DNA from: Fidelibacterota bacterium
GTDB taxonomy: Bacteria > Fidelibacterota > UBA2242
Assembly: GCA_023229045.1 (NCBI GenBank)
Contig: JALOAB010000156.1
Coordinates: 1 to 5,487, forward strand
Reading direction: 5' to 3'
Length of the DNA: 5,487 nucleotides
In this document: positions 1 through 5,487 of the stretch, piece by piece
How positions within the stretch are numbered: the first letter of the stretch is position 1
How the letters are laid out: each line of letters opens with the position of its first letter
Position numbers and translations under genes: made by a program
Notes under the pieces: model-generated
The model's database searches: none
Told to the model about the DNA's origin: nothing
The model's input: only the letters and a program-made list of their open reading frames with translations

Positions 1-191
1 TCATTTTGCTTCACCAGTCCGAAAGATAGCCTTTTCTGGCGCCAAATATCTTTGAGATAAATTGGCATTACAGCCAGAACGGTCACCTCATGACCGACCG
101 CCTGCAAAGCTAGGGCATGGTCGCGGAAAAAGATTCCGGATAGCGGATTATAGACATTAGGATAATTGACAGGCAGAATGAGAATTTTCAT
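1..191 (-). CDS. Glycosyltransferase, GT4-like, N-terminal fragment (cut by window edge)
   Basis: This is the first 63 codons of a gene that runs off the left edge. The protein begins MKILILPVNYPNVYNPLSGI, followed by FFRDHALALQAVGHEVTVLAV. A short hydrophobic first beta strand, an 'SGIFFRDHALAL' helix and the 'GHEVTVL' second strand are typical of the N-terminal Rossmann half of GT-B fold, GT4-like sugar transferases that act at the cytoplasmic face of the membrane. The donor-binding C-terminal half is not in the window, so neither the sugar nor the acceptor can be named. The ATG at 191 is the obvious start because the family motif begins right there. The only nearby purine-rich stretch (CTGAAG) abuts the ATG, so the RBS is poor. 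It starts 19 nt after the stop of the asparagine-synthase-like gene, which suggests co-transcription and perhaps translational coupling. The family call is firm; the role in glycan assembly is inferred from context. Confidence 0.85.
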   Translation of the reverse strand, partial: MKILILPVNYPNVYNPLSGIFFRDHALALQAVGHEVTVLAVMPIYLKDIWRQKRLSFGLVKQN

Positions 192-210
192 CTTCAGGCT
201 GGTTCAACTC

Positions 211-1866
211 TTATGACGCAAAACCCATTCTTTTAATGATCCAGGATACTGTCAGGGCGTAGGCTTTGGATTTTAAATTTTTCTTATACACTTCCACTAA
301 AGATCCTTTTAATTTCTCACCGATACCACTTAAGCACTCTATATCTTCGGCAAACATCCGGTCCAATCCTTGCCTTAATTCGGGATTACTTTTCCACCAG
401 TAATTAAATGGATTCATATCATATTTTGATTTAATATGCAACCTGTTTTTCAGGTTCATAATCACATCTTTTTTAATAAAATATGCGAGTTTCGAACAAT
501 CCATCTTTCCCCAAAATTTGGTTGTTTTATAATTATTGGGAATGCATTGATTGTACCAGGCGCGATACAGTTGGCGGATCAATTTCATATCAGCCGGAAG
601 GCTTATGGCGTAACAGAAGAAATCCTCGTAAAGAAAGGGTGATGCTACTTCAAAGTAGTTCTGCGATATCCGCGGGAAGTCCAAGCATGCCCGTAAAAAA
701 TTTAAACTGACAAATTCGTTATATGACCGGTAGCGGTTTTTGACTGTGTGCTTTAGCTCGTCGCGTCTGACCTGATCACTGATATTCAGAGCATCTATAA
801 ACTGCTGAAAATGTGATTCATTCTCTTCATCGGTACGCAGATCAAAAATAATGTCGCCCATTATTTCACCGCCACCGCTTCCGGTATGAACCAGGCCGAA
901 ATTCGACGTATCCTGACTTTGAATAAATCCCCATAAACCGGTTGTGGCGGCATAATAAACCTGACCTTCATTGGCTTGAATCATGGCTTCCCGATTCAGC
1001 ATAAAATTCCCCTGGTCGATGGCGTGAAAAACATGTTCACAACCAAAATCCCTGGCGATCCTCTGGGCAATTTTCTGGTCCATAGAGCAGGATTCCGCGT
1101 AAGTAAAACAGAACTGATGCTGATAACCAAGTTTCTGCCCGTACAGGAATACGGCGCGGGAGTCCATCCCGCCACTCAGTGAATTAACCTGCTTGTAACC
1201 AGCCGACGCGTTCTTTTGGTATTGTAATCTGCAGGCTTTTTCGAAACGTCGGTCGAGTTCGCTGATCGCCTCTTGCTGTGAAACATTTATAAGCGGTTCC
1301 GGACGCGGAATTTCCATGATGAAAAGACCATTCTCCCATTTAAGCCATTGAAAAGGCATCAGATAGGAGATTTCGTTTGCGTAGGTCACATCCTCGTACA
1401 GTTCACCCTTCCTGAGCATCATCTGGCTGGCAATCGGATTAAGGGTGAGTTTGATACCGTCTGCTTTCACTTGATCTGCCAATTCTAAAAAAGAAGTAGA
1501 AAATGCAAAGCATTCCCCGGATTGATAGAAATAGACTGGTTTTTTTGAAAGCAGATCATTGATAACTTTGGCGACTTGATTTTTCTTATCTTCAATTACA
1601 ATAACAAAAGAACCTTTGAAAGTTTGCGCGATTTTTTGATCATTTGTTTTGGCAAAATTAAGAATCGCGTTCTTTAATGAAGAACAACCGGTTTCCAATA
1701 AAATTTCATCACTGTTGAGTACGTATCCTTCCACTGCAATTTTGTAATCATCATCCTCAAAAATAAAATTATCATCGCTAAATTTTACAACGTGCGCCTT
1801 ATTATCGCTTTCAAGGTTTAAACCTGTTTTAGCCTTTTTTGAATCAGCATACATTATCCCAAACAT
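211..1866 (-). CDS. Asparagine synthase-related protein with degenerate glutaminase domain
   Basis: A 551-residue protein with the two-domain plan of AsnB: an N-terminal Ntn-hydrolase (glutaminase) domain at about 1-190 and a C-terminal ATP-pyrophosphatase synthetase domain at about 200-450. The ATP-binding PP-loop SGGMDSR is at 231-237. A segment matching the AsnB 'SGEGSDE' loop reads HTGSGGGEIMGD (327-338), and ASPFLYEDF followed by AISLPADMK (408-428) matches the 'PFLDHxLVEFAxSLP' region. The protein begins MFGI where class II amidotransferases have MCGI, so the nucleophilic Cys that hydrolyses glutamine is Phe. The remaining enzyme may adenylate a carboxylate and take free ammonia or another amine, as beta-lactam synthetase and related Cys-less homologues do. 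Set among glycan genes, it probably makes an amide on a sugar acid or side group rather than asparagine. The start is backed by a good AAGG RBS and by alignment of MFGI with the family N-terminus. The family is certain; the substrate is unknown. Confidence 0.9.
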   Translation of the reverse strand: MFGIMYADSKKAKTGLNLESDNKAHVVKFSDDNFIFEDDDYKIAVEGYVLNSDEILLETGCSSLKNAILNFAKTNDQKIAQTFKGSFVIVIEDKKNQVAKVINDLLSKKPVYFYQSGECFAFSTSFLELADQVKADGIKLTLNPIASQMMLRKGELYEDVTYANEISYLMPFQWLKWENGLFIMEIPRPEPLINVSQQEAISELDRRFEKACRLQYQKNASAGYKQVNSLSGGMDSRAVFLYGQKLGYQHQFCFTYAESCSMDQKIAQRIARDFGCEHVFHAIDQGNFMLNREAMIQANEGQVYYAATTGLWGFIQSQDTSNFGLVHTGSGGGEIMGDIIFDLRTDEENESHFQQFIDALNISDQVRRDELKHTVKNRYRSYNEFVSLNFLRACLDFPRISQNYFEVASPFLYEDFFCYAISLPADMKLIRQLYRAWYNQCIPNNYKTTKFWGKMDCSKLAYFIKKDVIMNLKNRLHIKSKYDMNPFNYWWKSNPELRQGLDRMFAEDIECLSGIGEKLKGSLVEVYKKNLKSKAYALTVSWIIKRMGFAS

Positions 1867-1872
1867 ATTTTT

Positions 1873-1880
1873 ACCTTATT
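1873..1880 (-). promoter_or_regulatory. Ribosome binding site of the asparagine-synthase-like gene
   Basis: Read on the minus strand the sequence is AATAAGGT, with the AAGG core ending 7 nt before the ATG at 1866. It is the clearest Shine-Dalgarno in the window. It matters because it fixes the start at MFGI, and so supports the claim that residue 2 really is Phe and not Cys. Confidence 0.65.
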
Positions 1881-1928
1881 GCATTATCAGTAAATAATTA
1901 CAGAAGTTGTCACCAAGCGATGCGACCT

Positions 1929-3284
1929 TTATTTTCGGATTAAACGCCTGACTCCTTGTAAGGCCTGTTTGTCCAGTGCGGTAAATTGAAAAGGTGCATA
2001 CCATTTGTTCTTACTTAACCAGGCGTATATAAAGATCCGGAAGACGGTAGTCAGTGAATAGGCAATTGTAGTGGCCAGAGCCGCGCCGGCTATTCCCATA
2101 GCCGGTATCAATAACAGGTTGCAGATTATATTCACTATTATAACGATCAGAGCCGTATACATATTCAGTTCCGGGCGACCGCGCGCGGCAATGTCGTTAG
2201 CCAGCACCCGCGAAAGACTGCCTAAAATAATCCCGGGCAACAGGAACAGTAAAGGCGTTACCGCGCCGAGATAAGCCGCTCCAAAGAATAATCTGATAAA
2301 AGGAACCGCCAGCAACGCCAGGAGAATTGCCATAATTATTGAAATTATTAATACCCAGCGCGCAATGAATGGCGTGAGTTGTCGGCGAGCCTGTTCATCT
2401 ACGTGGAGTTCGGATAAACGAGGCAGAATGACCGTACTGACCGCCGTTGATAATAGCCATATTTGCTCACTCATCGAAATGGCAATAACGTATATCCCGG
2501 TCGCGGCTGGATTGATTAGTAAGTTTACTAAGTACACATCCAATCGGCTATTGACAAAAGACAGAATGTTACTTAAATGAGCTTTGAATCCATAATTGAT
2601 CAATTGCCGGGCGTATCCCGTGGTTGATTCAGTATGATCAGGCTCAGTCGCAAGGATCGGACGTAGCAGGATACAGGTGATTATTAAATTCACCGAATGG
2701 GCAACTAAGTAAATAAGAACGACTGTAGCTACACCGCCGCTCCTGAAAATAATGAATATAGATACGAGTAAAAGCGTAATCGCCGGAGAAATCAGGATTG
2801 CCAGGTTATAGCGACGAAAATCCTGAACAGCCTGAAACAAACTCGATAGAAAGCTCTGCAGTAAAACCAGCGGAAAAGCCAACAATGCCAGCCATAATAG
2901 TAACGCAGGAACCCCCGGAAATAAGCGATTACCGAAGAAAATGACAGAAATAGCGCCTATTAAAACACCGGCAAGCGTAATTATTACCCACATCCGCACG
3001 CTGGTACGCACTGCGACCCGCGGTGTGATCGAATGGCGACCGACGAAATAGACATTACCGGGCGATACACCCAGGTTTAAAAAGGTTGATAAAATCGTCG
3101 GTAAAAGCATGGCTACCGCATATTGTCCATTCCCCTCAGGTCCCAGAATGCGGGCAATAATAGCGGCGGAGCCTACGCCAAAGAGAATCCCCAGTAACTG
3201 GCGACCAAAAGTTTGTCCGATATTAATGCCCAGTTTTCGGAATTCCATGCCGACTTGTTTACTTTGGTTAGTTGAGGCGCTCAT
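1929..3284 (-). CDS. Polysaccharide flippase (Wzx/RfbX-like, MVF/MATE superfamily)
   Basis: A 451-residue polytopic membrane protein, the usual length for Wzx-type lipid-linked oligosaccharide flippases of the Polysacc_synt family. It opens with GINIGQTFGRQLLGILFGVG and then IIARILGPEGNGQYAVAMLL (42-61), the classic first-helix and 'LGPExxGxY' loop of this family. By eye there are about 12 hydrophobic segments, near 23-45, 54-80, 97-117, 126-150, 160-180, 186-208, 236-256, 262-289, 308-333, 341-362, 374-394 and 397-422. It ends in a basic tail (GVRRLIRK). It would flip an undecaprenyl-linked repeat unit from the cytoplasmic to the outer face for polymerisation. No Wzy polymerase is in the window. 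The ATG at 3284 lacks a Shine-Dalgarno; Met13 is an alternative start, with little better support. Long charged insertions are absent and the frame is intact. Membrane topology and family are secure; the cargo is inferred from the neighbours. Confidence 0.93.
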   Translation of the reverse strand: MSASTNQSKQVGMEFRKLGINIGQTFGRQLLGILFGVGSAAIIARILGPEGNGQYAVAMLLPTILSTFLNLGVSPGNVYFVGRHSITPRVAVRTSVRMWVIITLAGVLIGAISVIFFGNRLFPGVPALLLWLALLAFPLVLLQSFLSSLFQAVQDFRRYNLAILISPAITLLLVSIFIIFRSGGVATVVLIYLVAHSVNLIITCILLRPILATEPDHTESTTGYARQLINYGFKAHLSNILSFVNSRLDVYLVNLLINPAATGIYVIAISMSEQIWLLSTAVSTVILPRLSELHVDEQARRQLTPFIARWVLIISIIMAILLALLAVPFIRLFFGAAYLGAVTPLLFLLPGIILGSLSRVLANDIAARGRPELNMYTALIVIIVNIICNLLLIPAMGIAGAALATTIAYSLTTVFRIFIYAWLSKNKWYAPFQFTALDKQALQGVRRLIRK

Positions 3285-3289
3285 TATTG

Positions 3290-3301
3290 TACAGTACTGT
3301 A
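3290..3301. repeat. 12-nt perfect palindrome just upstream of the flippase start
   Basis: The sequence TACAGTACTGTA reads the same on both strands and ends 5 nt before the flippase ATG at 3284, in the place where a Shine-Dalgarno would normally sit. It could be a small operator or a weak mRNA hairpin, or chance in an AT-rich 74-nt spacer. The palindrome itself is certain; any function is speculative. Confidence 0.35.
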
Positions 3302-3358
3302 ATCTTTTTTAGAGTAATAATCAGGTCAATCGTATCTAGGTTTTTAAAGTTTTATATC

Positions 3359-4588
3359 TCAGGTTTGCAAATGTGGCAACTGTTTCAACGCTTCGACAAC
3401 GCGTTCGCAAGCGCGACCGTCAGTATATTTATGAAACATCTTTTTCACAAAAGCGCGGTGCTCTGCGAAATTCGGAGCGCCATTAAGAGCATCGGCAGTA
3501 GCCTTTAGCAACTCAGCTTGTGTGAATATTTTCGGCCCCGGAGTAATCAGATCATAGTCATAGGCTAATCCCCGTACTTTCTGATACGTCTCCAGATCAT
3601 AAGGGACGAAAATCGGTGGTATATCACGCAATAACAGATCGATATAGATTGACGAATAATCGGTGATGATGACATCGACGAATGGCAAGAGGTCGGCTGT
3701 CTCAGGGACTTCGTTACTGCCAGCCAGTAAAAAATCGCCTGACGACGAATTTACCAATGAGCTTAATGTTTCCTGATTTTTAAAATCATCCTGATGGGGT
3801 CGGATTAATAATACTGCATTATGCCGGCTAAGAAATTGTTCTAGCTCCTGTATTTTAAAATCATCAAAGGGAAAAAATTTGGTCGTGCCGCTATCTCGAA
3901 AAGTCGGAGCATAGAGAATAACCTTCTTCCCCTTAATACCCTGCCGTAAAGTCTCATCGAGTCGAGCCACAGAATTGGTAGAACTGTTTGAATTGCACAA
4001 GAAATCGTTTCTGGGCAAACCAGTCACCACTACTTTCCTGACATCAATGTTTGCGTATGCCGCCACCAGATAACGTTCAATGTCCGAAGACGCGATCACC
4101 AGATCGTAATGCCTGGTTTCTCGCCGAATGTATTTTTTGAGCAGTTTTCTATCTAATTGACTATCGAGAATTCCTATACTTTTAACCGTGATGCCATGCC
4201 ACAATTGGATAATATATTTCTTTCTTGATTTGTACTGATAAAATTCCAAATCACCTAAACCATGGGTGATGATCGCATACCTCGCGCGTAAAGATACCCA
4301 TAAGCCGGCGCTACTCTTACGAAGAATTACCCGAGATTCCGGAAGGCTCTCCTTAATTTGTTGCTGGACATGAAGGTCGTCAGCCAGCCAAACAATCTGC
4401 CAGGCTGGATCGCCTGACATATATTCAAATAAAGCTCGTGCATTATCAGAATACCGACTCCTAATCTGAGAGAAAATTACCAGATTGTCTATTTTGGGTA
4501 CAAGATAGTCAGCAGTTCGGTACAGGAATGCCAAAAATTGTCTTTTCAAATATTTAAATACTTTTACTGTTAATTGCATAATGGACAT
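3359..4588 (-). CDS. CDP-glycerol:polyol glycerophosphotransferase family protein (TagB/TagF-like)
   Basis: A 409-residue protein carrying the full Glyphos_transf set of motifs: IIQLWHGITVKSIG (126-139), VVVTGLPRNDFL (186-197), KKVILYAPTFRD (221-232), LLIRPH (260-265), and VDVIITDYSSIYIDLLL (304-320) followed by YDYDLITPGP (343-352). His131 (LWHG) and His265 (RPH) match the two conserved histidines required in TagF, and the DYSS and PGP segments form the CDP-alcohol pocket. These peripheral GT-B enzymes move a phospho-alcohol from a CDP-linked donor to a membrane-anchored acceptor at the cytoplasmic face. The length fits a single catalytic domain with a short basic amphipathic N-terminus (VFKYLKRQFLAFLYR), likely a membrane contact, and no extra GT2 domain. 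Glycerol-phosphate is the default substrate, but next to a phosphonate-type alcohol dehydrogenase a CMP-activated phosphonate is plausible. The start at 4588 has only a weak AAGA upstream; Met4 is possible. It follows the dehydrogenase by 44 nt. Confidence 0.92.
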   Translation of the reverse strand: MSIMQLTVKVFKYLKRQFLAFLYRTADYLVPKIDNLVIFSQIRSRYSDNARALFEYMSGDPAWQIVWLADDLHVQQQIKESLPESRVILRKSSAGLWVSLRARYAIITHGLGDLEFYQYKSRKKYIIQLWHGITVKSIGILDSQLDRKLLKKYIRRETRHYDLVIASSDIERYLVAAYANIDVRKVVVTGLPRNDFLCNSNSSTNSVARLDETLRQGIKGKKVILYAPTFRDSGTTKFFPFDDFKIQELEQFLSRHNAVLLIRPHQDDFKNQETLSSLVNSSSGDFLLAGSNEVPETADLLPFVDVIITDYSSIYIDLLLRDIPPIFVPYDLETYQKVRGLAYDYDLITPGPKIFTQAELLKATADALNGAPNFAEHRAFVKKMFHKYTDGRACERVVEALKQLPHLQT

Positions 4589-4632
4589 GATTTTCTTATC
4601 AGTGTGAATATTGCGATGCGTGTCAGGTTAGG

Positions 4633-5487
4633 TCAGTATATGCTACTAATTATTTCTTTTATTATATCCTGGTTCAACGTAACGATATTATTCCCAATTC
4701 TATCACCCTGAAAGCTCGATGAGACTATGGCGGGAATATCGGTTTCCGGCACACCGTATTCATGTAAATTATATGGAATATTCATCTTAATATTCTTCAG
4801 AATTTTTTCCCAGAAGTGATTCATACTGCTGATATTCAGTGCTGTCAGAATGCTTTTTATTTCGCTTTTAAGGTGAACTTTATTCAGTTCAAAAAGGCTT
4901 TTCAAAGTGATTGAGCAGGCAATTCCGTGCGGTATATTGTACTTAAGCGTCAGGGGATAGCTAATCGAATGGGCGGCGGCTGTTCGGGTATTTGAAAATG
5001 CCAATCCTGCGTAAGCCGAGGCTATCAGTAAATTTCGGCGAGTCTCGTAACTTGTATCATCTCTGATACCATCGATATTTTCATAAATCAGTTTGATTGC
5101 CTGGATGGCGTACTGAGTGGAAACCGGATTCCTGTTCTTATTCCAGATCGCTTCAAAGGCGTGCGATAAGGCGTCCAGAGTAGTCGCAACCGATATTTTA
5201 ACCGGCAGATTCTTCACCATTGAGACATCGTAGAGCGCCAACGTAGGATAATTCTCTAGTTCGGCTAAAGATTTCTTGACCTTTTTCTCCTTATCCCAAA
5301 CCGTCGCCCACATTGTGACTTCACTGCCGGTGCCATGCGTGGTGGGTATGGCAAAAAGCACCGGTATTTTTTCCCTTACCGGCGCTTTATCAAATACTTT
5401 ATTAACGTCAAATTCATTTTTATACAGACTCGCCCGAACGACTTTCGCGGTATCTATTACCGAACCGCCGCCGATGGCGATGATCAG
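4633..5487 (-). CDS. Iron-dependent alcohol dehydrogenase, probable phosphonoacetaldehyde reductase; N-terminus cut off
   Basis: The last 284 codons of a group III Fe-ADH whose start lies beyond the right edge. The open frame continues without a stop to the window end, so the GTG at 5361 is an internal valine, not a start. In the visible part the NAD(P)-binding GGGSVIDTAK is at 6-15 and PTTHGTGSEVT at 48-58. The four metal ligands of the family are present: Asp105 and His109 (LDALSHA), His173 (AAHSISYPLT) and His187 (IPHGIACS), with the 14-residue spacing seen between the two C-terminal ligand histidines of FucO. The WNKNRNPVS, SNTRTA-AHSISYPLT, HGIACSITL and C-terminal NN-x-LNQDII stretches resemble, from memory, the PhpC/FomC subgroup that reduces phosphonoacetaldehyde to 2-hydroxyethylphosphonate. 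About 85 N-terminal residues are missing if it has the usual length near 370. Fe-ADH membership is certain; the phosphonate substrate is a motif-based inference that the TagF-like neighbour makes more likely. Confidence 0.85.
   Translation of the reverse strand: MIIAIGGGSVIDTAKVVRASLYKNEFDVNKVFDKAPVREKIPVLFAIPTTHGTGSEVTMWATVWDKEKKVKKSLAELENYPTLALYDVSMVKNLPVKISVATTLDALSHAFEAIWNKNRNPVSTQYAIQAIKLIYENIDGIRDDTSYETRRNLLIASAYAGLAFSNTRTAAAHSISYPLTLKYNIPHGIACSITLKSLFELNKVHLKSEIKSILTALNISSMNHFWEKILKNIKMNIPYNLHEYGVPETDIPAIVSSSFQGDRIGNNIVTLNQDIIKEIISSIY

Noticed and set aside
436..1182. Three plus-strand open frames of 68-75 codons (436-642, 483-710, 976-1182)
   Set aside because: They lie wholly antisense to the intact asparagine-synthase-like gene, have no recognisable motifs or RBS, and have low-complexity shadow-type translations.
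3301..3358. A promoter inside the spacer before the flippase (TTGACC and a TACAAT-like box)
   Set aside because: The two boxes are about 32 nt apart rather than about 17, and TACAAT nearly touches the start codon. Chance in AT-rich sequence is more likely.
2071..3508. Plus-strand open frames at 2071-2274, 2365-2580, 3109-3312 and 3272-3508
   Set aside because: They are antisense to the flippase and the TagF-like gene, whose frames are complete and show strong family motifs. Nothing in the shadow translations is recognisable.
3359..4588. Reading the TagF-like gene as proof of wall teichoic acid and a Gram-positive host
   Set aside because: This family is also common in capsule and O-antigen loci of Gram-negative bacteria, and no TagA, TagO or TagD-like gene is present in the window.
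1917..4620. The 8-mer GCGATGCG in two intergenic spacers (1917-1924 and 4613-4620)
   Set aside because: Only two copies of a short word, no flanking similarity and no palindrome; not enough to claim a repeat or a regulatory element.
5359..5361. GTG at 5361 as the start of the alcohol dehydrogenase
   Set aside because: The same frame is open up to 5487 and encodes the conserved GGGSVIDTAK cofactor motif, so the GTG is an internal Val codon and the gene is simply cut by the window edge.
1..5487. tRNA, rRNA, CRISPR array, insertion sequence or intrinsic terminator
   Set aside because: The spacers are at most 74 nt and show no GC-rich hairpin followed by a T-run, no regularly spaced repeats, no transposase motifs and no cloverleaf-like segment.

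Overview
The window is a piece of a bacterial surface-polysaccharide biosynthesis locus. All five genes lie on the minus strand, so the reading order runs from high to low coordinates. The outer two genes are cut by the window edges. Gaps between genes are short (19 to 74 nt) and I see no convincing internal terminator or promoter, so this looks like one transcription unit that starts and ends outside the window. Base composition is moderate and RBSs are mostly weak. Nothing here fixes the phylum. I would call it a bacterium of uncertain affiliation, possibly from a metagenome.

Layout in transcription order: (1) 5487-4633, an iron-dependent alcohol dehydrogenase missing its N-terminus, whose motifs resemble the phosphonoacetaldehyde reductase subgroup (PhpC/FomC-like). 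(2) 4588-3359, a TagB/TagF-like CDP-glycerol:polyol glycerophosphotransferase family protein. (3) 3284-1929, a Wzx-type polysaccharide flippase with about 12 membrane segments. (4) 1866-211, an asparagine-synthase-like protein whose N-terminal glutaminase domain has Phe where the catalytic Cys should be. (5) 191-1, the N-terminus of a GT-B fold (GT4-like) glycosyltransferase.

How they may work together (inference): the glycosyltransferase helps build a lipid-linked glycan and the flippase moves it across the membrane. The TagF-like enzyme attaches a phospho- or phosphono-alcohol from a cytidylyl-activated donor. If the dehydrogenase is a true phosphonoacetaldehyde reductase, it makes 2-hydroxyethylphosphonate (HEP), and the locus would make a phosphonate-decorated exopolysaccharide, O-antigen or capsule. 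The asparagine-synthase-like protein may form an amide on the glycan or on a precursor, using free ammonia or another amine rather than glutamine. The decisive genes for the phosphonate idea (PEP mutase, phosphonopyruvate decarboxylase, a cytidylyltransferase) would be expected just beyond the right edge and cannot be seen here.
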